64,000 nucleotides of DNA from Acidimicrobiales bacterium (lineage in GTDB: Bacteria > Actinomycetota > Acidimicrobiia > Acidimicrobiales > Poriferisodalaceae), in the NCBI GenBank assembly GCA_041394185.1, contig JAWKIQ010000003.1, positions 372,001-436,000 of the forward strand. The letters are read 5' to 3'. A model generated the notes under the pieces. The model ran no database searches and was not told where the DNA came from. It saw nothing but the letters and a program-made list of their open reading frames with translations. A program made the position numbers and the translations under genes. Within the stretch, counting starts at the first letter, position 1. Every line of letters starts with the position of its first letter. Shown here piece by piece: positions 43,093-51,944 of the stretch.

Positions 43093-44793
43093 CTAGCGCA
43101 GGCAGCCACACCAGTGGTCGGCGCCTGCCTCGGCAAAGGACAGCGCAGACCATTGCGAGCTGCCGACCCACCAGGTGGTTTCCTTCGGTTCGTCGAACCA
43201 GACGACCATCGAGATGTCGCGATTGTCGGAATCGAGCCACGAGAACATGTCGCGAATCCAGCCGCCCTTGTCGCCACCAGACTCGGTGCTGGCAGTCTCG
43301 CCGATGATCACGGGAAGGCCCGGCGCAGCCGCCCGAAGGTCGGCCAACGCCCAGCCCAGGACCGACTCGGCGCTGCGCCAGCCGCCCCACGGAAGGGCCG
43401 TGCCCGCGTTGTAACCGTCGATTGCGACCATGTCGACGACATCGTGACCGGGGAACAGGCCGGCCAAAGGGAGCGACCAAGGCGTCTCGACATTGGGATT
43501 CCAGACCCAGGTCACATTGTCGGCCCCCGCCCTGTCGAAGATCTCGTGGACGTGTCGCCATGCGGCTACGAACTCGCCTGGACGGTTGCCGTTGACGGCC
43601 TCAGACCACGGATACCAGTCGCCGTTCATCTCGTGGGCGAACCTGATCATCAGGGGCTTGTCGTAAGAGGCTGCCTGGGTTGCCCAGCGCCAAATCAGCC
43701 CGTCGTGGCTTCCGTCGACGATGTCACGCAGTTGGAAGTCGGGCTGGATGCGCGGTTCCTGGTTGGGATCCCAGGGTTCCCAGGTGATGAACGGGATGGC
43801 CCCGTCTGAGTGAATGCGATCGAGGGCCCCGATGGGAAGGTCGCGATCGTCGACGAAGTTCGTATAGAACGACACCACCCCAACCTGGGCGCTGCTGGCG
43901 TCGGCGAACTGACCTACGGCGTTGAGCCCGCGAAACCCGACACTGGGGCCGAGCCGACGCACGCGCTCGCCGGTGGTGGCGACGATGGGCCCGTCGATAC
44001 CGAAGTCGACGTCGACCGCGTCGTAAAGGGTGACCAGCGCTGTCCTGTCGACCGCCCTGCTCCGCACCCTGTCGACGACCCCCGAATCCCAGCCGATGAC
44101 AATTCCGCCGCGCCCGCGGCTGGCGCCGACCACCGTTCCCCTGGGATTGGGGGCTGCCAATTGCCAAGCACCCGCGAACGCATACGACCGGCCGTCGACT
44201 CCCACTACCCAGTACCCGTCGCCGCCCTTGGTCACAACGAGGTCTGCGGCCGCAGTCGGCAGCCACCCCGAAGCCGAGCCGAAGAACCCGGCCGAGCCAA
44301 AGGCGAAGATTCCGCCATCGGACCCCAACATCCAGTAGCCGCGTCCGTCGGGGGCCGCGACGATAGACACGATGGGTGCCGCCAGTTGAAGGTTGCTGAG
44401 CGAACCCGCGTAGCTGGCCGACCCAAAGGCCAGCACAGCTCCGTTGGCAGTGGCCAGCCAATAGCCCAGACCATCGGGGGCTGCGGCGATACCCACCACG
44501 TCGGACTCGAGCACAAGGCCGCCGGCAGAACCGAAGAACGCGGCACCGCCGAATGCGAAAACCCCGCCATCGCCGGCCGACAGCCAGTACCCGCCCGTTC
44601 GTGGGTCGGCGGCGACCGAAGTGACCGGATGAGCGAAATCGGGCAGAGAATCTTGACCGACGATTCGAGACCGACCAGACCACACCTCGGTATCGGCGCG
44701 CGCCGGTTTGACGGCCGCCATCGAGGCGACCAGAACGAACGCAACCAACACCGCTAGGGCCCTGAGAGCCAGTGTGCGTGTCGCGTCATGCAT
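43093..44793 (-). CDS. Secreted GH26-like glycosidase with repeat domain
   Basis: A 566-residue exported protein. A signal peptide (MHDATRTLALRALAVLVAFV and following) is followed by several repeats of the type GGYWLSAGDGGVFAFGGAAFFG (about residues 60-220). A C-terminal GH26 barrel comes next. It has an acid/base Glu in MIRFAHEMNGDWYPW and a probable nucleophile Glu in VIIGETAST. Such enzymes cleave beta-mannan or related polymers. The repeat module probably binds cell surface or substrate and is a feature I associate with Acidimicrobiia. Confidence 0.8.
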   Translation of the reverse strand: MHDATRTLALRALAVLVAFVLVASMAAVKPARADTEVWSGRSRIVGQDSLPDFAHPVTSVAADPRTGGYWLSAGDGGVFAFGGAAFFGSAGGLVLESDVVGIAAAPDGLGYWLATANGAVLAFGSASYAGSLSNLQLAAPIVSIVAAPDGRGYWMLGSDGGIFAFGSAGFFGSASGWLPTAAADLVVTKGGDGYWVVGVDGRSYAFAGAWQLAAPNPRGTVVGASRGRGGIVIGWDSGVVDRVRSRAVDRTALVTLYDAVDVDFGIDGPIVATTGERVRRLGPSVGFRGLNAVGQFADASSAQVGVVSFYTNFVDDRDLPIGALDRIHSDGAIPFITWEPWDPNQEPRIQPDFQLRDIVDGSHDGLIWRWATQAASYDKPLMIRFAHEMNGDWYPWSEAVNGNRPGEFVAAWRHVHEIFDRAGADNVTWVWNPNVETPWSLPLAGLFPGHDVVDMVAIDGYNAGTALPWGGWRSAESVLGWALADLRAAAPGLPVIIGETASTESGGDKGGWIRDMFSWLDSDNRDISMVVWFDEPKETTWWVGSSQWSALSFAEAGADHWCGCLR

Positions 44794-44876
44794 GGGGTAC
44801 TTACGCGCAAACACAGAACACACAGTCAACCACGCTCGGTGGCTGCTAGTCCATTCAGGTTGACCGGGAGTGGCCT

Positions 44877-46040
44877 TCAGCGGCTGACGGTGACCCCGAG
44901 CTTGGCGAGATACACGGCGCGCACGGCAAACGCCTCACGCATGTCATGCACCAACTCGGCCAGGAACTCTTCGCGGTATGCATCGTCGGTAGCCGCCGAG
45001 ATTGCGAACTGAAGGGCCGAGAACGCGCCGATGAACGCGGCCACGGTCACCAACTCCCAGGTGACCACCAACCCCGTGCCCGGCAAAGACCACCCCGACA
45101 CACCCTGGTTCTCGGTCCACTGGAGAATGGTGGCCTCCCGGACGGTGAAGAGCCCGAACACCGTATAGAACCCTGTGATCACAACACCGACCAACAAGAC
45201 CTGCATGAGCTGGCTGAACCACCACACGACCCCCACGTTGAACCAGTCGGCCCGGGTCAAGGGCGGCGGATCGGGCCGCCCATCCAGGCCTTCACAGTCC
45301 GAAGGTTCGAGCGGGGCGTCCGACAGCATCTCGGCGACCTGCTCCCAGGATTGAAATCTTCGCAACGAGTCGACCTCACGCGGCAGCCGAAACAACACAA
45401 AAACCGTGGCGATGCCCAGCAACACTCCGATCGTCACGAAGAAATAGGCGGGCTCGAAGTCGGCAGCCACCTGCCACACCTCGGCATTGAGGAAGATGAA
45501 CATCGAGAACACCGACACCAAGGGCAACGACCTGGCCATCAGCCTTCCGATGCCGCTGAACTGGCGAATCATGTGGCCAAGCGCCCAGCGCGCCGTGGGC
45601 ACCAGGCCATACAGCAACACCACGTACAGCACCACCAGCAAAACCACATTGACCGCGACTGTGATCAGCGCACCCCGCCACCTGCCCCCGATGATCAACG
45701 GCAACAGAGCCGGGATGATCACAAATGCCACCAGTTCGGCCGGCCCGACGTCGTCGGGCTGTTGCAACAGCGAGCGGCCTCGCCACCGGTTGAACAGCGC
45801 GTAGAGCCCCAGGAGCAGGCAGAACCCACCCGAGAGCGCAAGGAGGTTGTGGTACCAGTCCCACTCGGTGTCGGCCGCCGCAACGAACTCGGCCATGAAC
45901 GCCAGGGTCAACACCGGCAGAGCACGGGTGAAGATGTCTTCGGCGGCGTTGTACATGTCGATGAAGTGCGGAACACCACGTCGCAAGAACCAGCGCTCGG
46001 TCTCGTCCTGAAGCCGCGGGTCGAGCCCACAGTCGCTCAT
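44877..46040 (-). CDS. Multi-pass membrane protein, unrecognised
   Basis: A 387-residue protein with about seven or eight hydrophobic segments (ALPVLTLAFMAEFVAAADT, AELVAFVIIPALLPLII, VAVNVVLLVVLYVVLLYGLV, FFVTIGVLLGIATVFVLF, LMQVLLVGVVITGFYTVFGL). The N-terminal segment before them is soluble. No transporter or enzyme signature is recognised. The ATG at 46040 overlaps the HAD stop by 4 nt (ATGA), so it is translated with the HAD phosphatase. Confidence 0.65.
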   Translation of the reverse strand: MSDCGLDPRLQDETERWFLRRGVPHFIDMYNAAEDIFTRALPVLTLAFMAEFVAAADTEWDWYHNLLALSGGFCLLLGLYALFNRWRGRSLLQQPDDVGPAELVAFVIIPALLPLIIGGRWRGALITVAVNVVLLVVLYVVLLYGLVPTARWALGHMIRQFSGIGRLMARSLPLVSVFSMFIFLNAEVWQVAADFEPAYFFVTIGVLLGIATVFVLFRLPREVDSLRRFQSWEQVAEMLSDAPLEPSDCEGLDGRPDPPPLTRADWFNVGVVWWFSQLMQVLLVGVVITGFYTVFGLFTVREATILQWTENQGVSGWSLPGTGLVVTWELVTVAAFIGAFSALQFAISAATDDAYREEFLAELVHDMREAFAVRAVYLAKLGVTVSR

Positions 46041-46708
46041 GGAGACTGGCCACCCGACATGGCCTCGACCAGGAGGTCCAACTCTTCGATGGCCAAGTCG
46101 ATGTCGGCGCTCACAGTCAAGCCCGCGATACCCAAGTCGACCGCTGCCTCCACGTTGCTCGGATGATCGTCGAGGAAGATCGATCGGTGGGCAGGCGTGC
46201 CCAGGCGCTCTAGCGCCAGATGCCAAATGGCCGGATCTGGCTTGCGCAACCCGACCTCGGAAGAATCTATGACCACATCGAACCAGTCGACCGGAATCAC
46301 CTCGCGCCAAGAGCCCCACTCGCGGACGTTGTTGGTGAGAATCGCGGTCTTGTGACCGGCGGCGGCCAAATCGCGCACCTTGTGGATCATGCGCCAGTGA
46401 GCCCCGGCGTCCCTGAAGACGTTGAAGTCCGCACCGGTGATGGTGTGGATGGGGTGATCGTCATCGACAAGGCCGTCGAGGCGGGGGCGGACATGATCCA
46501 GGAACTGCTGCACATCGACCTGACCCATCTCGACCCGGTGCCACATCGGGGGCTCTGCGCCGGGCTCTGGAAGCCTGGCGTACTCCTCGAAGAACACGGC
46601 CAGCGTTTCATCGGGCAACCCCATCTCGGCCCGCCATCGAAGTGCGGCAACAAAGGGCGACTCGACCAGCACTCCGCCGACGTCGAAGATCACGGCAAGC
46701 TGGGTCAT
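46037..46708 (-). CDS. HAD-superfamily hydrolase
   Basis: A 223-residue phosphatase-like enzyme. Motif I is VIFDVGGVLVES, motif II is in KTAILTNNVREW, motif III is the Lys in LRKPDPAIW and motif IV is SIFLDDHPSNVEAA. It is similar to epoxide-hydrolase-N-domain/haloacid-dehalogenase-type HADs. It lies 23 bp downstream of imuB and may be part of the same SOS transcript, which is inference. The substrate is unknown. Confidence 0.85.
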   Translation of the reverse strand: MTQLAVIFDVGGVLVESPFVAALRWRAEMGLPDETLAVFFEEYARLPEPGAEPPMWHRVEMGQVDVQQFLDHVRPRLDGLVDDDHPIHTITGADFNVFRDAGAHWRMIHKVRDLAAAGHKTAILTNNVREWGSWREVIPVDWFDVVIDSSEVGLRKPDPAIWHLALERLGTPAHRSIFLDDHPSNVEAAVDLGIAGLTVSADIDLAIEELDLLVEAMSGGQSP

Positions 46709-46731
46709 CTGCCGATAGTTATCACACACCT

Positions 46732-48351
46732 TCAGTCGTATGTGCCGTCGTGGACCCAACTTCGCTGGGACAAAGAAACGATGTGGGCGCTGCCATCGGA
46801 CAAGACGAACTGAAACCGGGCCGCACGACGATGCGACCGAGGCTCCCACCAGCGCTCGTCGATGGGCCAAGGACCGGCCCACGAATCGACCGCCGAACGC
46901 GAGCCGTCCGACCACACGACAACGGTTGGCGGACCGCTGAGATCGCCGCGCCCACTCACCTCGACCGGGTGGCCGAGATCGTCGAGCACCTCGGCGATGG
47001 GCTTACCTCCGAGCAGCGTGGGGTTGGGGGCCGGCAGGCGGCCGGGCCAAGGCGCCGACGCTGCAGGGGCCTCGAGCGAGCGGTCTGGGTCTGTGATGTC
47101 GACAAAGGGCAGCGCTACCTGGCCGATGGCTTCGGCCAGCCCTCTGCCCCCGCGCTTTTCGGGCACAGCCACCGAGTCGGGGCCCAAAATTCCCTGAACC
47201 CGCGCCAGAGCACGAGCCGCCCGCTGAGACTCGAGGGTCTGGCCACCCCAGAACCCCAACTGACGCCCGACATCGGCCACTACCTCATCTGGAATCAGCC
47301 GCAACAAGATGATGCCCGAGGTAGGGCGATGCCGCGACGAGAGCCACCCATCGAGTTGCCATCGCATCCGGTCGGCGACATCGGAAGCCGACAGCGCACC
47401 CTCGTGACGCCACACCCTGCTGTGGCACTCGCCCTTAGCGGTTGTGGCCTCGACGATTATCCGCGTGCACGCCAGGCCGTCGCGCCCCAGTCGTTGATGC
47501 AGATCGTCGGCCATGGCCTTGGCGACGAAGCTGGCCGTGTCGACCCGATCGGCAGGTGGGTCGAGCCGAACCTCGACGATCGATTCGGGAGGCACGGGTC
47601 TGGTGTCGGGAGGACGCTCGTCCAGCCCGGATGCCAGTTGATGAGCCCTCAAGCCATCAGAGCCGAAACGAGCGAGAAGATCGGAAGGCGGCAAGCGGGC
47701 GACATCACCCAGCGTCTTCAGCCCCAGTCGCCAGAAGAGTCCGACCAGGTTTTCGCCATCATCGAGCGGGGCCGACCAACGCTGGAGTTCAGAGACCGCC
47801 ATTGGAGCGATGAAGGACCGGCTGGCCCCAGGCTCGATGACCAGCGCGCAAGTATCGGCTCGGGCCGAGACCACCTCGGCGGCCAAGGCCGCCGAGAACA
47901 AGCCGTCGGCGACACCGACCTTGGGTTCGTATCCGGCTGGACAGCCCCCAGCGGTGAACAAGGCTGCGATCTCGGCTCGAAGGGTCTGGACAATCTGGTC
48001 CGCCAGAGACCGATCGCCTCCGAAATAGCGCGAGGGGCCACGAGTCGGGAACGAACATCGCCCCGGGCCGAGGATCTCTACACGCGGCGTGAACCTCTCG
48101 AGTGCTGCGACGACCGGCTCGAAGTATCTCGCGTCTCGATCGGGATCGTGCTCGATCACCTCGAGCTGGGGGCAGCGCCCTTGCGACTCTCGACGCCTCA
48201 TGCCAACAGCGACACGCTGAGCCAGTGCTGCAGGTGTTGCCTCGACGACCCGATTGGCCTTGACCACCGCTGCAGGCACATCGGGCGGCACCTTGGCCGC
48301 GACCAGGGGCCAATGGGGCGACACCACGACCATGGTGCGTGTGGTCGACAT
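46732..48351 (-). CDS. imuB: Mutasome adaptor ImuB (Y-family polymerase-like)
   Basis: Non-catalytic Y-family homologue of 539 residues that bridges ImuA', DnaE2 and the beta clamp during mutagenic repair. The N-terminus MSTTRTMVVVSPHWPLVAA lacks the acidic catalytic residues of real DinB-type enzymes, as is known for ImuB. Later blocks (RRESQGRCPQLEVIEHDPDR, LGLKTLGDVARLPPSDLLAR, GLDERPPDTRPVPPES) are family-like. The C-terminal part (PNPTLLGGKPIAEVLDD, then VVVWSDGSRSAVDSWAGPWP) is the adaptor tail. It starts 2 nt after imuA'. Confidence 0.92.
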   Translation of the reverse strand: MSTTRTMVVVSPHWPLVAAKVPPDVPAAVVKANRVVEATPAALAQRVAVGMRRRESQGRCPQLEVIEHDPDRDARYFEPVVAALERFTPRVEILGPGRCSFPTRGPSRYFGGDRSLADQIVQTLRAEIAALFTAGGCPAGYEPKVGVADGLFSAALAAEVVSARADTCALVIEPGASRSFIAPMAVSELQRWSAPLDDGENLVGLFWRLGLKTLGDVARLPPSDLLARFGSDGLRAHQLASGLDERPPDTRPVPPESIVEVRLDPPADRVDTASFVAKAMADDLHQRLGRDGLACTRIIVEATTAKGECHSRVWRHEGALSASDVADRMRWQLDGWLSSRHRPTSGIILLRLIPDEVVADVGRQLGFWGGQTLESQRAARALARVQGILGPDSVAVPEKRGGRGLAEAIGQVALPFVDITDPDRSLEAPAASAPWPGRLPAPNPTLLGGKPIAEVLDDLGHPVEVSGRGDLSGPPTVVVWSDGSRSAVDSWAGPWPIDERWWEPRSHRRAARFQFVLSDGSAHIVSLSQRSWVHDGTYD

Positions 48352-48353
48352 GG

Positions 48354-49118
48354 CTAGGTGGCGCTGTGGTGGCCGACCGAGCGACTGGCCAAACGGGCGG
48401 TCAGGTCAGCCACATCGGCGATGGTGTCGTAGGTACGCATCGGCTGCGACCGCTGGGCAAACGACACGGCCTCAGGGCGACCTGACTCGCCCGGCAACAA
48501 GACGTCGACCGAACGTGGGCGAGAAGCAGCACCACGACCACCGACCTCGACCGTGACCAGGCGGCTGGACAAGAGCCCGTATCCGAACCCCAAACCGCTC
48601 CAAGACTGGCGGGCCGCCGACAATCGGACGTCTGCCTGCATGACCTGACGCCCACCACCACCGATCTCGATGATGACCCCTCCGCGCTCGCGCAAACGAG
48701 CCGACAAACGGCGACCGTCCGAAGCCCTGAAACTGTTCGGGCTCTTGGTCACGACGATGTCGACGGCACCTGCAAGGGCTGAAACGACGTTGGCCCACTT
48801 GTCGCCAGGATCGTCGACGAGGGCAACGCGACCGAGCTCGAGGCCGAACTCTTCTGCTGCAGACAGGCACAACCCTTCGACCCCGACGAAGACCACCCAC
48901 GAACCCTGGGCCGTGGCCTCGGCGGCCAGACCAAGCGCCAGGGAGACCGAGGCCGACCCATCGACGACAACCGAAGTGCCCCGTCTCAAGACACCGCCGG
49001 GCATCACCGTTGCCATGGCATCACAAAGCGGCAGGACCTGATCGCGCGCCAAGGTCAGGGGCGAGATCGCTTCTATGGATGAAGCCAGGTCGGCCTTTAT
49101 CGAGGCGCCAGAAGACAC
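48354..49118 (-). CDS. imuA': Mutasome protein ImuA' (RecA-like)
   Basis: A 254-residue RecA-fold protein that starts the imuA'-imuB operon. GVLRRGTSVVVDGSASVSLA corresponds to the Walker A region with weak conservation, and DIVVTKSPNSFRAS and VIIEIGGGGRQVMQADVRLS follow. It binds ImuB and stimulates DnaE2-dependent translesion synthesis. The GTG start at 49118 is 6 nt after a -10 element, so the mRNA is probably leaderless. A LexA box overlaps the promoter. Confidence 0.88.
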   Translation of the reverse strand: MSSGASIKADLASSIEAISPLTLARDQVLPLCDAMATVMPGGVLRRGTSVVVDGSASVSLALGLAAEATAQGSWVVFVGVEGLCLSAAEEFGLELGRVALVDDPGDKWANVVSALAGAVDIVVTKSPNSFRASDGRRLSARLRERGGVIIEIGGGGRQVMQADVRLSAARQSWSGLGFGYGLLSSRLVTVEVGGRGAASRPRSVDVLLPGESGRPEAVSFAQRSQPMRTYDTIADVADLTARLASRSVGHHSAT

Positions 49119-49124
49119 ACCATG

Positions 49125-49154
49125 AATCTAACCGAACATGTGTTCGACTGACAA
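49125..49154 (-). promoter_or_regulatory. imuA'-imuB promoter, leaderless
   Basis: On the minus strand, -35 TTGTCA (49154-49149), an 18-bp spacer and -10 TAGATT (49130-49125) are followed by 6 nt and the GTG of imuA'. The architecture matches the dnaE2 promoter closely. Confidence 0.65.
49132..49147. promoter_or_regulatory. LexA (SOS) box of imuA'-imuB
   Basis: TCGAACACATGTTCGG on the minus strand matches TCGAAC-N4-GTTCGA at 11 of 12 defined positions. It fills the promoter spacer, the same arrangement as at dnaE2. Confidence 0.88.
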
Positions 49155-49161
49155 CGGCGGC

Positions 49162-49452
49162 TCAGGTGTAGTGGATGAAGAGCTTCTCGACCAGCTCGGT
49201 GACACCTTCGGTGTCGACGCCACGCTCGAAGCTGACCGTGATGACGCTGCCATTGACATGCACGTGTTCGATGCCGCCACGCTCGAACAGGCGCTTGGCG
49301 AGTACATCGGCGGGGTCGAGATCGTTTATGGCCTTCTCGGCGCTGCTGTAGGACTTGTGACCAGTGCCGCTGAGGGGGCGGTTCGTTTCATACCGAACCG
49401 TGCCCGGAAAGGCCTCTGACTTCTTTTCGACCACTCGAACCGGCTGACCCAT
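49162..49452 (-). CDS. Nfu/NifU N-terminal-domain-like protein
   Basis: A 96-residue protein of the Nfu_N type (MGQPVRVVEKKSEAFPGTVR, SAEKAINDLDPADVLAKRLF, ERGGIEHVHVNGSVITVSFE). In eukaryotic and some bacterial proteins this domain precedes an iron-sulfur NifU domain, which is absent here, so it stands alone. It may assist Fe-S assembly, but its role alone is unknown. It is on the same strand as, and upstream of, the imuA' promoter. The ATG is at 49452. Confidence 0.7.
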   Translation of the reverse strand: MGQPVRVVEKKSEAFPGTVRYETNRPLSGTGHKSYSSAEKAINDLDPADVLAKRLFERGGIEHVHVNGSVITVSFERGVDTEGVTELVEKLFIHYT

Positions 49453-49471
49453 GCGGGCGAGCGTACTCGAT

Positions 49472-50332
49472 TCAGACCGCGGCACGCACCAGCCACACAG
49501 CGCTGTCGAGCTCGACATGGCCGTCGTTCCATCGCTCGGCGATCGCTTCGGACAGCGCCTCCCTGGCCCGCTGGGCCAATCGGTCGTCGCCGGCCACAGC
49601 CCGGCCGATTGGCCCGAAGTCCATGGCGAATTCGACCAACTCGTCGACGCTGCCGCCTCCACCGAAGTCGACGGCGACCTCGTGCTCTGTGATCTCGAGA
49701 TCGGACATGCCGGCACCGATGACCGCCTGGGCGATGGCGACGTGGTCGGCCAGCGCGAATGGTCCGGGGCCCCCTCGTCCACCGCGGGGAAGCTCGACGA
49801 ACTCGGCGACTGCCCGCCCCGCAAACGCGAACCACGGGTTGCGTTTGGGCTCTTGCCAACAGACAAAGCTGAGAGTGGCGCCGCGGCTGCCGGCACTGGC
49901 GATGTTGGCAAAGGCGGCCGTGGTATTGGCGAAGAACATCACGCCAAATCGCGAAATGATGCGGTCGGCCCTCAGCGAAGCGAAGTCGGTCGTTTGGGCA
50001 TCGGCCTCGACGAAGGTGACCGATTGGTCGCTGCGAACCCGGCCGCGAGCCACTTCGAGCATGGGCGAGCTGACATCGACGCCGACTACACGACCCGATT
50101 TCCCAACCTTTTCAGCCGCGACGAGCGACGTCGTACCGCAGCCGCAGCCGATATCGAGCACGGAGTGGCCTGCCGACAGGTCGGCCGCCTCGAACAACAG
50201 CCGGTCGAAGGGCTCGAGCATCTTGTCCAGCCGCTCGCGGGTGACCGACCAATCTGCGCCGCCCGGCCCGTTCCAGTAGCCCACCTGGGCACCGTTCGGA
50301 CCGGCATCGAACGCCGCCGACCCGGGGGTCAC
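49472..50332 (-). CDS. SAM-dependent methyltransferase
   Basis: Class I methyltransferase of 286 residues with the motif I segment VLDIGCGCGTTSLVAAEKVG, then VVGVDVSSPMLEVARGRV and a motif III-like FGVMFFANTTAAF. The substrate is unknown; it resembles the UbiE/small-molecule group. The GTG start at 50332 overlaps the PPK2 stop by 4 nt (GTGA), so the gene is translationally coupled to PPK2. Confidence 0.85.
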   Translation of the reverse strand: MTPGSAAFDAGPNGAQVGYWNGPGGADWSVTRERLDKMLEPFDRLLFEAADLSAGHSVLDIGCGCGTTSLVAAEKVGKSGRVVGVDVSSPMLEVARGRVRSDQSVTFVEADAQTTDFASLRADRIISRFGVMFFANTTAAFANIASAGSRGATLSFVCWQEPKRNPWFAFAGRAVAEFVELPRGGRGGPGPFALADHVAIAQAVIGAGMSDLEITEHEVAVDFGGGGSVDELVEFAMDFGPIGRAVAGDDRLAQRAREALSEAIAERWNDGHVELDSAVWLVRAAV

Positions 50333-51144
50333 TCGATCACCAACCCATCGAGCCCGTCGGCAGGTGGCGGATACTGCGGATCGATGTCGCGCAGGGCATC
50401 GCGGACGATCTCGGCGACCGCCAACTTGCGATACCACCGGCGATTGGCAGGGATGATGTACCAGGGGGCGTCGTCGGTGGTCGTGCGCTCGATGGCGTCT
50501 TCGTAGGCCGACATGTACTGGTTCCAGCGGGCACGAACGGGAAGGTCGCCGTGATCGAACTTCCAGTTCTTCTCCGGCTCGTCCACGCGCTCCTGAAGGC
50601 GCTGACGTTGCTCGTCCTTGCTGATGTGGAGGAAGAACTTGAGGATCGTCGTCCCCTCGTCGGCCAGCATCTGCTCGAAGTTTCGGATGTGGTCGTAGCG
50701 ACGCTTCCAGACCTTCTCGGGGACCAACTCGTTGACCCTCACCACCAGGACGTCTTCGTAATGGCTGCGGTTGAAGATGTGGATCTGGCCCTTTGCCGGC
50801 GCGTGCTGGTGAACACGCCACAGATAGTCGTGGGCCAACTCCTCGACACTGGGCCGGCCGAACGAGAACGTGTGCACCCCGTTGGGGCTGGTCTCTTTGA
50901 ACACGTCGCGAATCGTGCTGTCCTTGCCGGCCGTATCCATTGCCTGCAGCACGACGAGGAGCTTGTTCTCGTTCTGGGCGAACAGCTTCTCCTGAAGCTC
51001 GGCGATGTCGTCGCGAATCTCGTCGAGGCGGGCGTAGGCCTCGTCCTTGTCACCGTCGAAAGCCGCGTCGTCTTCGGGGTCGAGGTTGTCGAGGTCGACC
51101 TTCGAACCTGCTTCGATGCGATAGCGCGAGAACTTCGTACCCAT
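50329..51144 (-). CDS. ppk2: Polyphosphate kinase 2
   Basis: A 271-residue PPK2-family enzyme that transfers phosphate between polyphosphate and nucleotides. Walker A is LQAMDTAGKDSTIRDVF, the catalytic lid and Walker B region are GQIHIFNRSHYEDVLVVRVN, and TTDDAPWYIIPANRRWYRKL is typical near the C-terminus. It is a single-domain (class I) form. The start ATG at 51144 has GGAGGG just upstream. It is followed by a coupled methyltransferase, and rnhB lies upstream on the same strand. Confidence 0.92.
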   Translation of the reverse strand: MGTKFSRYRIEAGSKVDLDNLDPEDDAAFDGDKDEAYARLDEIRDDIAELQEKLFAQNENKLLVVLQAMDTAGKDSTIRDVFKETSPNGVHTFSFGRPSVEELAHDYLWRVHQHAPAKGQIHIFNRSHYEDVLVVRVNELVPEKVWKRRYDHIRNFEQMLADEGTTILKFFLHISKDEQRQRLQERVDEPEKNWKFDHGDLPVRARWNQYMSAYEDAIERTTTDDAPWYIIPANRRWYRKLAVAEIVRDALRDIDPQYPPPADGLDGLVIE

Positions 51145-51163
51145 GACCCTCCTGAGAAGTAGA

Positions 51164-51832
51164 TCAAAACAGCGAGGGCTGACGCATGGCTTCGCGGTCG
51201 AAGCGACGAATCGCAGACCATGGGAGCGAATCCATGAAAGCCCAGCTGCGCCTGTGGATGCTGGTTGGACCGTAGCCGCTGAGAGCCGCCACGTGATCGG
51301 GCGCCGGGTAGCCCTTGTTGCTGTCGAAGCCATAGGCCGGGAAGTTCTCGGCCTCGGCGATCATCATCCGGTCACGGGTGACCTTGGCGACGATGGAGGC
51401 CGCTGCTATCGACAACGAGACCCGGTCGCCTTTGACGATGCAGGTGGTGCTGTGCGACCCGACAAAGTCCCAAGGCCCGTCTACCAACACATGATCGACG
51501 GGAACACCCAGCCCAGCGAGGGCCCTCGAAGCGGCCAATCGTTGAGCCTGCGACATGCCTAGCTGATCGCATTCTGTGGGCGATGCGTGGCCGACCGACC
51601 ACGCCGTCGCCCAGTCGACGATGCGTTCGAACAACTGCTCGCGCCGTGCAGCGGACAGCAGCTTGGAATCGCGGATGTTGTTGACGCGCTTGTCCGGGGG
51701 AACGATGACCGCACCGATGGTGAGCGGACCGGCCCACGCACCTCTGCCAACCTCGTCGATACCTACAACTGCCTCGCCGCTGCTCCACCGGGAACGCTCG
51801 TAGTTGAGGGTGGGAGCCTTCCCAGCGACCAT
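51164..51832 (-). CDS. rnhB: Ribonuclease HII
   Basis: Removes RNA primers and misincorporated ribonucleotides from DNA. The 222-residue product has the active-site motif VVGIDEVGRGAWAGPLTIGA (D26, E27), a third acid in HVLVDGPW (D118), and IAAASIVAKVTRDRMM. TAGGTT lies 6 nt before its ATG. It is close to ppk2 and to SOS repair genes, though a functional link with the latter is not implied. Confidence 0.95.
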   Translation of the reverse strand: MVAGKAPTLNYERSRWSSGEAVVGIDEVGRGAWAGPLTIGAVIVPPDKRVNNIRDSKLLSAARREQLFERIVDWATAWSVGHASPTECDQLGMSQAQRLAASRALAGLGVPVDHVLVDGPWDFVGSHSTTCIVKGDRVSLSIAAASIVAKVTRDRMMIAEAENFPAYGFDSNKGYPAPDHVAALSGYGPTSIHRRSWAFMDSLPWSAIRRFDREAMRQPSLF

Positions 51833-51838
51833 CGCCCC

Positions 51839-51844
51839 AACCTA
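51839..51844 (-). promoter_or_regulatory. -10 element of rnhB
   Basis: TAGGTT on the minus strand lies 6 nt before the rnhB ATG at 51832, consistent with a leaderless transcript. Confidence 0.4.
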
Positions 51845-51888
51845 GCCGCCCTCACCGCTCGGCCGTCGCCGGTGGTCCGGCTGGTCGG

Positions 51889-51944
51889 GTGTTCAGAACA
51901 CTGTGCTGGTCGGGTGTTCAGAACACTGTGCTGATTCAGAACAC
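51889..51944. repeat. 25-bp tandem repeat with palindromic core
   Basis: GTGTTCAGAACAC occurs at 51889-51901 and 51914-51926, exactly 25 bp apart inside a 25-bp tandem duplication. A third, partial copy (ATTCAGAACAC) at 51934-51944 overlaps the stop codon of the pentapeptide-repeat gene. The repeat lies upstream of rnhB and downstream of that gene. The palindrome may be a protein-binding site, or the duplication may be a neutral slippage product of the gene end. Confidence 0.6.

Noticed and set aside
51889..51926. GTGTTCAGAACAC palindromes as SOS boxes
   Set aside because: LexA boxes here are GAAC-N4-GTTC; these palindromes have the halves in the opposite order with one central base.
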